Below are positions 49,929-61,240 of a DNA stretch of 64,000 nucleotides, in pieces (position 1 is the stretch's first letter; the number at the start of each line of letters is the position of its first letter). Where the stretch lies: assembly GCF_000315625.1 (NCBI RefSeq), contig NW_005434669.1, forward strand, positions 436,004 to 500,003, given 5' to 3'. Under the pieces are notes generated by a model. The model had not been told where the DNA came from and did not search any database. It saw only the letters and a list, made by a program, of their open reading frames with translations. The position numbers and the translations under genes are program-made. This DNA comes from Guillardia theta CCMP2712 (Eukaryota; Cryptophyceae; Pyrenomonadales; Geminigeraceae).

Positions 49929-51652
49929 TTACTTGGAGCTAACCCGAATCCTTTCTGGTGTTGGCTTGCCCTGTCTCTGTATGACAACCTGATAAAGAAG
50001 GGAAGAATTAATGTCACATAATTGAATTTAGCGTATCACAACTGACAGACCTCAGCAGACAGTTCGCCGGTCGAATGGATTTTCGACATGGCGGTCCTTC
50101 GGATTGATCAGAATCTAGACGGATCAGGTTGCAGAGCATTTACCTCAAATCGGCATAGCTTTGGACTTCAGCACCATTGACTTCCAAGAGGGCATCGCCA
50201 ACTTGCACTCCTGCCATTCCCATGCTTCCAGGAGCGTCCACCTTACATCCGCATTAGCTTCAAGCATTGCTGCACGAGTAGAAATGTACAGAGGTAAACA
50301 CAAGAACTCCCCGCTCGTTGCCGTTGGAATCGACCCCTTTCTCCTCGACCTATTCACCACCATCACCTTCTTTTTCGTATCACACAATGTCTTACGAGCA
50401 TGCTATCAAGCGTGAACTTTCTTGCAGAAACGCTATCCAGCATTGCACTTGAACCTCCCTTCACCGAATTGAGTTGGTCAATGTAACGATCCGAGACAAC
50501 GGCTCCTGCCAGCTCCCCTCTTTTTGAACGCTCTCTGAAAAAGCAACAGGTGATCTCTATGTCGATGCCAGCAACTCAAGCGCACTCACGCTTTCCACTC
50601 GAAGATCGCAGCGTTCAAAGCATCCATGTAGTCCTGAGGTGTCGGATAAGACTTGGCATTTGCTTGCACCAGTCTGATCTTTGCAAATCCATCAATTTCT
50701 CCTGCCCCTGCACAGGAGAACGTGAGCACAACGGAGCATAGTCAGGAGCGCAAGTACTTGGAGGTGGCCTTGGGGTCTCATCATCAATGAGGGGATCAAG
50801 ATTTGGTTTGCTTCCGAAGGTCTTGACATACTCCTTTGTCCATTCATCATCATCGACAACTGACTCTGCAAGAAATAGTGCATGATCAGGTCATATGATA
50901 AATAAGATTCGGGCTCACTGACCGTCAGTTGCAGTCTTAACGTTGTCAATAGGCTTAATGTCAAGGTACTTAGACCTGCTTCCTGAAGTTGCTTCGGTGG
51001 ACCCGGCGCGTTTGACAGGAGTAGGTGTTGAAGCTGCTGGTGCTGGTGGTGGTGATGGTGCTGCTTGAGTTTTCGGCAGACTAGCTTGCGTGGGCCTTGC
51101 GGCCCTTCTGATCGCAAAAATGAGGATGAGTTTCAAGTTCTGCTGCTCACAAGTGAATACCGTTGTTCCAAGGTTGGAAGACTATCTTCCAAATCCTTTG
51201 AAGAAGATTCTCCGATTCCATAGTACTTGTCACTATCTTCATCACTGTCGAAGATCTGCGTCTGGGTTGCTGCAGTAGCAGTTGCTGAAGACTTGGATCC
51301 TGTTCTCAATGTTGCCACTTTCGCAGCAACCTTTGCGCAAACTGTCTGCAACTACACGCAGAGTTAAATGTGCGGAGTGCCCAGTTTGACAAGAACCAAG
51401 ACATACCCGAATGAGTTCGGTCTCTGGAAGCTCTCCCAAGGTCTTTTCGACACGCTTCAACATCTCAATGGTCATGTCGCTCATGTCGCTCATCCGAGGA
51501 GCACAGAATGTGCTTCTTCTCCCCACTGCCGTGACCATCGGAGATCTGAGCAGAGCGTTGGACTTGAGGGAGGATCCACTCAAAACCACTGGCGCATGGA
51601 AGCAAGAGGCTGCAGAGATCGCGCACGCCAGCACTGCCGCTCTCACCGCCAT
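49929..51652 (-). CDS. Plastid-targeted PDZ domain protein (multi-exon)
   Basis: The ATG at 51652 gives MAVRAAVLACAISAASC followed by FHAPVVLSGSS, a signal peptide plus Phe-first transit peptide. Spliced exons continue with MTIEMLKRVEKTLGELPETE, LQTVCAKVAAKVATLRTGSK, a Pro-rich linker, DDEWTKEYVKTFGSKPNLDP, and GFAKIRLVQANAKSYPTPQD with YMDALNAAIFEWK. The C-terminal part forms a PDZ fold (VDAPGSMGMAGVQVGDALLE, VNGAEVQSYADL, then TAMSKIHSTGELSAEVVIQR, ending IRVSSK at 49929). PDZ domains bind peptide C-termini. No protease domain accompanies it, so a scaffold or regulatory role at the plastid is inferred. Confidence 0.6.
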
Positions 51653-52403
51653 AATTGGAGGCCGTGTGGAAAACAATCGAAGGCAGGGGTGCAACACCCC
51701 CCTTTTTCTCGGGAGGAAGACGGGTACTGGTTCACGCGGGTCTTGTCCTCGTACTGATTTTTAACTTAACTTTGAGTAAACTTTTCTGGGACTCAGTTGG
51801 AAGCCGCATTGAACGCCGTCCGACGGTCGAGACCGGAGTACGGTCCACGTTTCACCACTCCGAGGTGGCAGGCTGCCGGTGCGGGCTAACCGTCCGGAAG
51901 TTGGGGCCGCGCTGAGTCACAGGGTCTCTCATTTACTCAAAGTTAAGTTAAAAATCAGTACGAGGACAATCAGGAGTACTGTCCGCTGCCGCTCAGAGGC
52001 CAGGGGCATTCAGGGGGGCTGCCTCGTGGGGGCCTCAGCCTCGGACTGCGGCCTGGCGCGGCCGTCGAGCGGCAGGCGGCCCGGGCCCGGCGGGCGCCGG
52101 ACCTACGGATCACTGCACCGATAGTATTGCCTCGCCTTGAGACGGTGAGCAGGACCAGGTTGTCCCGCATCCCCTTCATTCTCCCACGCAGCCGTTAGAC
52201 GTCGCCGCCTGACGCCCGACCGCATGGCAGGAGCTTGTAAGTCGCTGTGCCCTCGAAACCCGCGAGTGTAACAGAATCTCATCACCTCTAACTTGTTACT
52301 CTGCAAGCAAAGCTTCTATCACTGAAGAGACTCAAGCACTGAGATCCTTGCGAGGGCCTCCTCAACAGCCTGGTGAATCACCAGATTCGTAACTCCGACA
52401 AGC
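51653..52403. repeat. G/C-rich repeat region containing an inverted pair
   Basis: The intergenic stretch between divergent genes is occupied by G/C-rich sequence (51790-51920 and 51975-52110) and by the inverted AT-rich tails listed separately. No gene is seen. Confidence 0.6.
51745..51967. repeat. Mobile-element-like unit with perfect 36-bp inverted ends
   Basis: Bases 51745-51780 are the exact reverse complement of 51932-51967 (right arm starts TTTACTCAAAGTTAAGTTAA, ends CAGTACGAGGAC). The 151 bases between are G/C-rich and unrelated to the arms. The same arm occurs singly at 12290 and 15662 in this window. The layout suggests a non-autonomous foldback/MITE-like element or two adjacent insertions in opposite orientation. 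No target-site duplication could be fixed by eye. Confidence 0.6.
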
Positions 52404-54818
52404 ATGAGCAGCTCTCGAGGCCAAATTTCGAGTTCCTCACATGCAAACTTGAGCTTTATCGCGACCAATGCGCAAGTCCCATTCTTGCCAGGAAATACCT
52501 TGAACTTCAACTTGCCGGTGAGTGGGAATTGTCTTGATTGAAGTCTTTTTCTTTTGAATTGAGTTGTGTTTGATGTGTCAGAATCAGAGATTTTCAAGGG
52601 GGTCGACGCTCTCCTACACCAATGGCTTTTCCATCGATAGGAAGGACCCAGTCGTCGCGAACAAGAGAGACTCCGGAGCCACCAGACGTGGCCTCAAACC
52701 TGGTTGGTCTAGTTCATCTGGAATGCGAGCGTGGACAGCGCCATGCACCTTCATCGATTCTTCCATGAGCTCGAGGCTGACACACTCCCAACGAAACATG
52801 ATATCTTACCTCAACAAACCTCCAAAGCTGCCAAACTATGTTGTCTTGGATAAAACCATACTGCGATTTCGAGCTTGGTTCAAGGATGAGATGTCCCTTT
52901 TGACAGGGCCGGATCGCTTGATAGTACACAAGTGTATTCTTCTTTATTATCTCATAGACGACTCGTTCATGATCATGGAGCCCAGACAAGAGAACAGCGG
53001 CTTGAATCAAGGCTGTATCATGCGAAGACAACAAGTCTCAAAGGAAGATGGATCAGAAAATTATTCTTGGAAAGATCTTTTCATTGGAGCTGAAATCACG
53101 ATGAGAGCGAAGCATATCCATTTGATAGATTGCGATGAATTTACAAGGTCATGGTATATAGAGCAAGGAATTGAAATGGACCCTCCTCTTCAAGCTCCTG
53201 AGGACCCATATGAAATCCGGGAAATGGCCGAGATGAAAAAGCGAAGAGATTACGAGATGGCGAAACAGAGAAGAATTCAAAAGGATTTGATGCAAGTCGA
53301 AGAAGTGAAGCATAGATTCCTCACGTATGATCGACAAGTTTTGCGATTCTATGCAATTTGGGATGATCGCTACAACTTGTTTGGGTTGAGACACTTTCTC
53401 GCTGTGAGATTCTACTTGTCCGATTTTACCATCGACATTCAAGAGTTTGAGGGTTCAGCTAGCGGCAAAAAGTCCAGATTCCTTGCCCGACAGAGAGTTC
53501 CTAGAGAACCAACAAACCTCGATGCGATGAAGTCGCTGAAGATTGAAGATTGCCTTGCTGTAAACGACCTTTTTGTAGGCGCCAAAGTGAACATTCTTGG
53601 GAAAGACATTCTTATATACGATTGCGACAAGTTCACAAGGGACTTCTATCAAGAGCAGTTCGGGGAGGTCATGACCTCAATCGATATTTCTGAGCAGACT
53701 GTTCCCCTGCCTCGCCTCCCAACTCCTCCCTCCAACGGCATTGGAGCTGAGGAGGATTCCATGCAGAACTGCAGGATGCTGCGGCCTAAGCCGATCCACA
53801 AAGACATGGCCAAGTACAAGAAATATGCCGGAAAAGTTCTCCGGTTCGAAGCCAAGTGGGTATCGGACAGACCAGAGGAGAAGATAAGGACTTTCATCAT
53901 TTCCTTCTACCTTGCCGACGACACCATCTCTATATGGGAGACGAGTGGGGATGGAAGAAATACAGGCATGTTCTCTGGAAAGTTCTTGGAAAGGATGAAG
54001 CTAAAGAAGCCAGGAACCTTTGGAACCAAGACCAAGTACTACTCCAAGTCAGACTTCTACGTTGGAGCTGTCGTTGAAGCACAGACGAGAAAGTTTGAAC
54101 TCATCTCCATGGACAAATTCACAGAAAGGCTCATGGATACCGACGATCAGGCAACAGGTAAGCAGAAATGACTCGAGATGGTCTTGATCGTCTGAATGTT
54201 TCCGTGTAGCTGCCATGTTTCAGAAGGAGCCTGTCGCTGTGAGGTTCCTGAGAAGAGTCTCGGAGCATGAACTGCAGGAATACAGGGAGAAATGCGTAGA
54301 GGCAGACAAAGACAGCGAGGGAGTGATCAGTCTCGAGGAGTTCATGGAGATAATATCTCCCAAGCTCACTGGATTCTCGGAGAACGACATCATGGAGTTG
54401 GTCAAGCTCACAAAAGTACAAGACAGGTGCACCTTGCTTGGTACATTCATGCGTGACTGTATTGCCAGGGAATTCAGAGGGGGTGTGAACTACGTTAGGT
54501 TCTTTGACGCTTTAGTGCGCGAAGGTGGGCGTATCTATAGTTGTATTCTACTCAACTGATCGCATGCTTGCAGCTTCGAAACAGGGGAAGTCAAAGCATC
54601 CACAAGGAGAGCACCTTGCGTTTTCGAGTCAAAGTGCCTCCTTCAAAGCCCCTCACGAGAACTTCTCGCAAGACAAAGATGGAATTCAATGGGCTGATGG
54701 AGGAATCGAACTGTCCTCCGAGATTGAGGAAGGCAACTCCAGCTTAGAGGTATGTGAAAGATTTGGTGAAAAGAGCCCTTGTTTGATGATCTACTTACAG
54801 GACAGTCGTGAAGCATGA
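52404..54818 (+). CDS. EFHC/Rib72-like flagellar doublet protein, three DM10 domains plus EF-hand
   Basis: Five in-phase exons: 52404-52517, 52582-54157, 54210-54524, 54574-54749 and 54801-54818. The exon 1/2 join restores the family N-terminus VPFLPGNTLNFNLPNQRFSR. Three DM10 domains follow (ILRFRAWFKDEMSLLTGPDR; VLRFYAIWDDRYNLFGLRHF; VLRFEAKWVSDRPEEKIRTF), each with the LYYLIDDSFMIME-type continuation and DLFIGAEI/DLFVGAKV/DFYVGAVV blocks. Exon 3 has an EF-hand loop (ADKDSEGVISLEEF). This is the protofilament-ribbon protein of axonemal doublet microtubules (EFHC1/2, Chlamydomonas Rib72). The organism therefore builds flagella. Confidence 0.92.
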
Positions 54819-54892
54819 AAGTGGAATTGTCCTCTAGCTTATGTTTGTTACTAAATCACAAAGAAATGTACATGTCTTCACGTTCCTCCCCC

Positions 54893-57526
54893 TCAAGTTG
54901 CTTCTCCGTCATTTGCTTTTGGTGAATTTTCCTCACCCGCTGGTTCCACAGCAGGCGCGGCTCTGAATGGTGGCAACTTGGCGATCCTGACTTCATTCTC
55001 CGCCTTTATCGTTACCAAAAATTCTCCGACATAGCCGACTTCAAAGGTTGCCACGGCCAGGGTGTAGCTGCCCTCAGCAATCTGATACTCCCGCCATATG
55101 CACTCCGAGCGATACTGGGTCTCTCCATCGAGACTCGTCATCTCCTGAGCCTCACTCCGACGCACGCGGTCTCCAGATACAAACAAGTGCATCCCGACGT
55201 GCACCGATGAGTTTCCTGACGGGCGGATCTTGATGAAGATGCGCTGGGTGTGCTGACTGTCGATCCGAAACATGGGGTTCATGTCGAACTTGTCGGTGTT
55301 GATGCTGCCGCCTGCCGATTCCTCAGCCCAGTTATGTCTGAAGACCTTGGAGAAACTGCTTCTCTTGACTTCTATCTTAGGGCAGTCCAGCACCGGAGTG
55401 ATGGCCGAGGGGTCTGCCGAGTATGACGTGAGCGTGAAATTCATCTTGGCCCCCTCGTCGTACATGGAGACCACAAGGACGAACGTGTTCTCTCCCTGGC
55501 GGCAGTTGAGCCGGATGAGGAAGTGTGGGTTGTTGTTGTACACGGAGTGAATGAGAGGATTGACAGGATAGTACACCCTCCTGTTTCCTTGATAGACGTG
55601 CAACGCGATGTGGGGCTCGTCGTTGGTGTCCAAGTAATGCCTGTCAAGCAGGACCCAGACCATGGTATCGGTGGACGCTCTGACATGCAGCAGGTATTGA
55701 GGATTGTCATCCAAACATCTCCGCTGATTCTTCACGTTCTGATAGCTTCCATGTACATTCCTTCGATACTTGAATCGAGCTGGACTCCAGCTGCAGTGAA
55801 TTGAACTAAAGAAATTTTGGACCGCTTCCCACGAGATCCAGAAAACTCCGTTATCCTCAAGCAGTTCTGAGTCAAGATCGTATTTTAGTGCAGCTCGCAG
55901 TGCTGGCGTCCAGTTTGTTTCGTCGTGCGGCGAGAACTCTCCCCGCCATCTCATCCTCCTCCACGGGTTCATAAGCTTCACCAGTCTCCTTCCTCCGGCC
56001 ATGACTACTTCCAGCACAGCATACGCATGCTGGCTTGCAAGTCCTGAACAAGGCAAAGGTAAGGAGAGCAAGAACTGCGTCGAGAAACTTGGATGTTGTG
56101 CAATACCTGATCGCTCCTCTTCGTCAGCCGAGAGTGACTTGGTCCCCATGGTGAAAAGTGCAGTCCCCTTCTTCTGCCCCTGCTCCAACCGCCGCCAGGC
56201 CTCTTCCGGATCGCTCCTGGACTTGCTGTCTTCTTTCAAATGGAATGTCTCAGGAATCCATCCGCAGAGGGCGTGCAGATCGATGCTGCTGGTCGAGCCT
56301 GGAAAGTCGTACCCTCCATGTAGTTTCATGTATGCCTTCTCGTATAAGGGTAGCCATGCTTCCTCGCCGATCCGTGAATAGCTGCACAATAGCTGAGGCG
56401 GCATGCTCTGAACCACTGGAAGATAATCGTCGATGACAATTTTCCTCACAGCTCCATTCAAATACATCTTGATCATGTACTTTCCTGAAGGGCTTATGAC
56501 AGGGACGTTGTTCTTCTGCGGATAGATGTTTCTGCTGATCAAGGTTCTTCCATACCTCCTTTCCCAGCTAGCACATACGGCAAGAGAAGACACAAACGAA
56601 CAATCTCCTACCAAAGTCTGCGTGATATTCTCGTACGTGAATTGCTTGATCACCACGGGATTCGAGTAGATTTGAGAAATTCTTGCCCAGACAGCACCTT
56701 CCTTCTTCTGCTTCTGTGAAAGAGGTGGCAAACCAGCTGGATCCTTAAAGATGTCACCTGAGAAGTTTGAGTAATCTGTATCATTCACGTACATCGGCTC
56801 ATAAATTTTGCCATTTATCTTGCTCCCCTGCCGAATGACAAGCTCCTCCTCTTTGGTTTTGTTCGACCTTCCTTGAACGAAAGAAGAAGTAAGGCTCTCA
56901 GGCACACCAGCAGTGGCCGCCGGATTTTCATAGAGATTCGGTTGTTTTGCCTCTTCCGGAGTTGTATCAGCTTTCCCAGGTACGTGAGGTAATCCCAGGA
57001 CACAATCATCTTCACTGGCCCGTCGGGGAACGTTTGACATGGCAGCCTTCGCATTCGTCGTGTACTTTTCGGCTTTTTCTATCATCGCAATGGCTTGTCG
57101 TCCTGCCCATTCTTTCAATTGTCCGCTGGACTTCAGTCGCAGCTGTTTAAATGCAGCTGCAGCATCGGCAAAGCACTTGGCTGCCTGCGAGAACCTCAAA
57201 TTCTTCTCGGCTTCTTTGGCAGCATTCTCGAGCCTGACAGCTTCTTTCTTGGCATGAGCTGCGCGCTCACTCGGCAGCTCTTTGAGCTGCTGCGCCTTAT
57301 CCATCAACCTGACAGGAAAATCATTCTCAACCAGATGGAACAAAACCCACCGCGAACAATGCTTCTTGATGAGGTTAGCTATATCGTCACTCCGTTCACT
57401 CTGAAGCAGCCTTAGCATGGCATCCACTGCCTGCAGATACTCTTGTGCTGCTTCCTCTGCCTTCCTCTCTTTCTCCAGGTCTTCAGCATGAGCGATCAAC
57501 CGCAGCGCCCCATCGTATCGCTCCAT
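54893..57526 (-). CDS. CAPN7: Calpain-7-like cysteine protease (MIT, CysPc, C2-like)
   Basis: An 877-codon frame. N-terminal MIT-type helices (GALRLIAHAEDLEKERKAEE; KNLRFSQAAKCFADAAAAFK) bind ESCRT-III tails. The protease core has catalytic Cys309 (TLVGDCSFVSSL), His500 (ASQHAYAVLE) and Asn520 (LMNPWRRMRW), numbered in the unspliced frame. Two beta-sandwich domains with no EF-hands follow, as in calpain-7/PalB. A 63-nt stretch (56044-56106) with GT...AG borders and no stop lies just before the His block and is probably an intron. Spliced, the protein has 856 residues and reads ERSGLASQHAYAV. It is 224 bases from the divergent gene at 57751 and its end lies 74 bases from the EFHC gene. Confidence 0.93.
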   Translation of the reverse strand: MERYDGALRLIAHAEDLEKERKAEEAAQEYLQAVDAMLRLLQSERSDDIANLIKKHCSRWVLFHLVENDFPVRLMDKAQQLKELPSERAAHAKKEAVRLENAAKEAEKNLRFSQAAKCFADAAAAFKQLRLKSSGQLKEWAGRQAIAMIEKAEKYTTNAKAAMSNVPRRASEDDCVLGLPHVPGKADTTPEEAKQPNLYENPAATAGVPESLTSSFVQGRSNKTKEEELVIRQGSKINGKIYEPMYVNDTDYSNFSGDIFKDPAGLPPLSQKQKKEGAVWARISQIYSNPVVIKQFTYENITQTLVGDCSFVSSLAVCASWERRYGRTLISRNIYPQKNNVPVISPSGKYMIKMYLNGAVRKIVIDDYLPVVQSMPPQLLCSYSRIGEEAWLPLYEKAYMKLHGGYDFPGSTSSIDLHALCGWIPETFHLKEDSKSRSDPEEAWRRLEQGQKKGTALFTMGTKSLSADEEERSGIAQHPSFSTQFLLSLPLPCSGLASQHAYAVLEVVMAGGRRLVKLMNPWRRMRWRGEFSPHDETNWTPALRAALKYDLDSELLEDNGVFWISWEAVQNFFSSIHCSWSPARFKYRRNVHGSYQNVKNQRRCLDDNPQYLLHVRASTDTMVWVLLDRHYLDTNDEPHIALHVYQGNRRVYYPVNPLIHSVYNNNPHFLIRLNCRQGENTFVLVVSMYDEGAKMNFTLTSYSADPSAITPVLDCPKIEVKRSSFSKVFRHNWAEESAGGSINTDKFDMNPMFRIDSQHTQRIFIKIRPSGNSSVHVGMHLFVSGDRVRRSEAQEMTSLDGETQYRSECIWREYQIAEGSYTLAVATFEVGYVGEFLVTIKAENEVRIAKLPPFRAAPAVEPAGEENSPKANDGEAT

Positions 57527-57750
57527 TGCGCTGGGCTCGACCCCAGCGGAACAAAGCCCTCATCCCATCTCGTGAAACCCCCCTCATCCCCGACTTGATT
57601 CTCAGTTCGATGCGGCCGACGGGAACATGGTGTGAGGAGGGTTGAGGAGAAGACAAGAGACAGCAAGAAGGAGGCAGGCAGGCTGCTGATCATCAGGAAG
57701 ACAAGGTAGAGAAAGACCAAGGACGGCGAAGAAACCTCGTCCCTTGCACG

Positions 57751-60700
57751 ATGAGAACCTCTGGTGTATTCACGCCTTCACTGTCGCTCTTGATCCTGTG
57801 TTTCCTGCAGCAAAGTCAGCAGAACAGAGCTGGAGGATTCTTACTGACAGGGATGAGCCTCCCTTTGAGACTTCGAGGAGGATCTGAATCGTCATTCTCG
57901 ATGGAGTACAGCTCCTCAGAAGGCAATCTGGATGACATGCTGTTCCAGAGGCGCTCCATGAATGAGACAGAGCTGGCAGAAATCGACAAGAAAGAGGAGT
58001 CCGAGCGGTTTTTCAATGATCTTGAGAAGAACATCTCGATGGCTGGAACGACAAGTGTCTTTAGCAACCCAATCCTGCAAGCAGAAGACACAAAGATGTC
58101 ATTAGAGCACGACCGTCAAATTCAATTGTTTGAAGAATACATCAAGAAGGCTGGTGAAACGAACGACGAAGCTAAACGTTACAGACTATTCACTGATTAC
58201 ATGACAAGTAAGAATCGGGCTCCTACTTTGGATAAATTCGAGTTGTTTGGCCGTTTGATCAAATACCAGCAGCGTTTGGAGGATCCGACAGAGCATAAAG
58301 CAGAAAAATACAGGAAGATTGTCAACAAGTTGCACGAAGAATTCCTAGGATATCTTCCTGCAGATCCGCCTGAGGATCCTCCGGAGAAAGGCTTCAGGTT
58401 GAAGGTTCCATTCCTCATAGCAAATCACCTCTGGTATCACTGATCGAGTTGTTGTTCAGACCACGGACTCGACGGACAGCGACGACCTGAGCAACTACAC
58501 AGTCAGCAAGCCTGAACCTGAAAGGTAGATCCCTTGACTGCTTGCTTGTTCGCTAATTGTTCTTATTTAGAGTCATTTACGAGAGGTGTGGTATTTTTGA
58601 AATACCCGTCCCAGAGCAGGCAGACTTTGACCGCTTCGGTAGCATCGAATGTTTCTGCGCAGTCGTCGTTTGAGCTGATTTGTTAGATGCCGACATGATG
58701 CAAGCGTCTGAGACTGCATTCGATTCTTGGGACATGTTTAAAGTCAGTTTGTCTCCCTAAAGATTACGAAATGATTGTTTTTAGGGGAAAAATCCTCTTG
58801 GATACGATACAATTTGTCTGCGCCACAGGAGGTTAGAGGCAGAAGAAGAGGAAACTACAGTTGAAAATGTGATGCTTGCGATAGGTGGGAGACAGAAATT
58901 GAAATATTTATTGGATCTTGTGGTCGTTACAATGTGCGACCTACGCCTCGACATCAGGTCCATGATCATCTTCTCAGTAGTTGTGATTGCATCTCAAATC
59001 CTCTCAGGTCACCGAGATCATGGAAGATGGAGGCTTGTTCGAGTAAGATCGCATGATTTTATCTGCTCCGACTTACACTTTGTCTTCGATACGCTTGGTC
59101 TAAATAGAACTGCTCCACTTATTGTTAGCATGGAATGTGAAGATATTTTCTCTTACATGAGGAACAACACAGGTGTAATGACAACTTTTGGTACCTTCCT
59201 AATCATCAGCGTTTAGGTTTGGGATGGATAGAGGCGATGGGTGGAGCAGATCACTATCTTCTTGGCGACGCGGTTTGGATCGATTCGTGTGGTCGTGTGC
59301 CTTGACCGAGATGTCCTCCGATAGAAGCCATGCGTGCCTACGGGAGCTGTTCCGTTGTCCAAAGAAATCTTCTATTCGGAGGTTGGTTTTGTCTTTCCTT
59401 GTTTGGATGTTGTTCACATTCCCTGGCTCAGGTTGGATGGATACCAAAGCAGGACCGCATGAATGACGGAGACCTCTTCAACACAACCTACATCAGGCCA
59501 TCGTACATCACACTGTTCATGTGCAGCATTCTGACGAGGGTCAAGGCAATATGGCACGCCGATTTATTCTGACGAGATTCCTGATAAAGAAGGATACTGG
59601 AGAGTTCGGTGAATACAGCTGGAGATCTTGCTCAGACTCGAATAATCGTTTGAACGCTTCAGAGCGATGGGGCCTTACGTGGTATTCAGTAACATTTACA
59701 ACCTTTGCGAGGTTTCTTTGATGATTCGGGCTTCGATTCAATCTTATGAAATGTTTTAGATCTTCCTCACGCCCCAAGGATTCTTCATGCTCGGTGGTTT
59801 GCTCCGGTGTAGCCTATGAGACTTTGATCCTTAACCTTCGCCTTCTGACGGGAAACGCAGATATTCAAGGGGCCCACAGGCACTCCGGGTTGAATATGGA
59901 TTAGCTGGTGACCTTGAAGCTTGTATAATCTGAGTTTCATGTGTTCATTTTGTAGGCTGTGTGTCTGGGTACAACAAGTTCTTCTGTCTGTCAAACACAG
60001 AAGCAAGGAAGGTCGGCTGTGTTCATTCGAGACGAGCAGCGCTCATTGTTTGTTCCCAAGATACTCGGCCTACCTTGCCCGCAACAAGTGATCGGTGAAG
60101 CGTCCAGCATCCAAGCGCTACGAAAGGTTCTCCTCCTGCGAGCGAACCCTGGAGGCACTGAAACCCCCCTGTTCAGTGGACAGAGGTGTGCGGGTGGCAC
60201 GACCTTGAACGGAGGCTCTTCAAACGTGGCAAGACGGAGCAGGATGTAACCCAGGCTGGTGGAAGCGAGTTCCAGAGGTTGAGACAGTGATGCCAGGCCC
60301 TCAACGAGATCATTCGGGAGATCAAATGGAGGGAAGAGATCCAGGCGTTCATTGACCCTGAGGCCCCAAGTAAGAGACGAGTGACACGATGGGAGGTGCT
60401 GACCAAACCTTGCAGTGCAGAGAGAGTTCTTCGAGGTGAAAGCTGTCCGTCTCCGCCATTGTTCGTTCACACCTGCTACCTGACAGTACAAGGATGGTTA
60501 TGTACAATTGAAAGGGTTCGTTGATGTGAGTAGAAGTCTACCATCGCAAGGGCAGTGTTGACGTGTCGTAGGGTTGGCCAGAAGAGATCGTGGACACCAA
60601 GACCAAACAAGTTCCAACTGCTGCGTCCAGTTGACTTGGAGGCTGACGAGAGGCAGGTGCTCTGGCGGATGGGACAAGGATTCCAGCTCGACTACCCTTG

Positions 60701-60882
60701 GGCGAGGTGAGTAGACGATAGAAATCATCATGCTCTGAACTGTTGGTAGCGAAAACTTTGTGTTGAAATTCGTTGTCGCGGGAGGGAAAAAGCGTGTTAT
60801 CATTACATCAAAGCAAGACGGCAAAGCGGTCGCCGAATATGATGGTATGACAAACTTTGTACTTCCCAACGATCTCATTTGA
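57751..60882 (+). CDS. Secretory-pathway protein with LRLRGG motif, unrecognised (many exons)
   Basis: Exon 1 (57751 to about 58440) starts with a hydrophobic leader (VFTPSLSLLILCFLQQSQQN) then MSLPLRLRGGSES; a leader plus LRLRGG is seen in many predicted secreted proteins of secondary algae. In-phase exons continue: TTDSTDSDDLSNYTVSKPEP, VIYERCGIFEIPVPEQADFD, GKNPLGYDTICLRHRRLEAE with KLKYLLDLVVVTMCDLRLDI, TAPLIVSMECEDIFSYMRNN, LGWIEAMGGADHYLLGDAVW, VGWIPKQDRMNDGDLFNTTY, ERFRAMGPYVVFSNIYNLCE, IFLTPQGFFMLAYETLILNL, SSAHCLFPRYSAYLARN, EVCGWHDLERRLFKRGKTEQ, ALNEIIREIKWREEIQAFID, and ENFVLKFVVAGGKKRVIITS ending at 60882. That it is one gene rather than two is inferred from continuous phase. I recognise no domain with confidence. 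Confidence 0.5.
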
Positions 60883-61001
60883 TCGCAGATGAAATCAGTA
60901 AATGAAAATTTTTATCTGGTGGCATTCAAGACAAAAAAACGAGACCATGAGCAATAACAGCTACATCAGTAGACATTTATTCATCGAATTTGAACAATCA
61001 T

Positions 61002-61156
61002 TTAGTTCTTGCCGGAGGCAAGATCCATTCCCTCATGGTCCACCGCCCAGTTGCCTGGTTTCTGCATTCTGGTAAGCGCCGCCGGAGGCCAAGTTGTCAG
61101 GTTACCGGTGCCTCCTTCTTCTCGCGAAGAGCAGCGTTCCACAAAAGCTCAAACAT
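61002..61156 (-). CDS. Very small protein, about 38 residues, unrecognised
   Basis: The ATG at 61156 gives MFELLWNAALREKKEAP. A GTAACC...TTACCAG intron then joins QKPGNWAVDHEGMDLASGKN and a stop at 61002. Phase is kept and the ending is charged and non-random, so a tiny organellar or membrane-complex subunit is conceivable. An upstream exon may exist. Confidence 0.3.
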
Positions 61157-61240
61157 ATCTGAGTTGGAAAAGTCAATGGAACAACGTTGTTAAAAATGTT
61201 AAGATGAAAACTGAGGCTTGAACAGCCAGGAACATAACAT

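Noticed and set aside
49293-49942. Several 78-140 codon frames on both strands
   Set aside because: All lie in the G/C-rich repeat island where stops are rare. The residues are Pro/Gly/Arg/Ala only and no motif is present.
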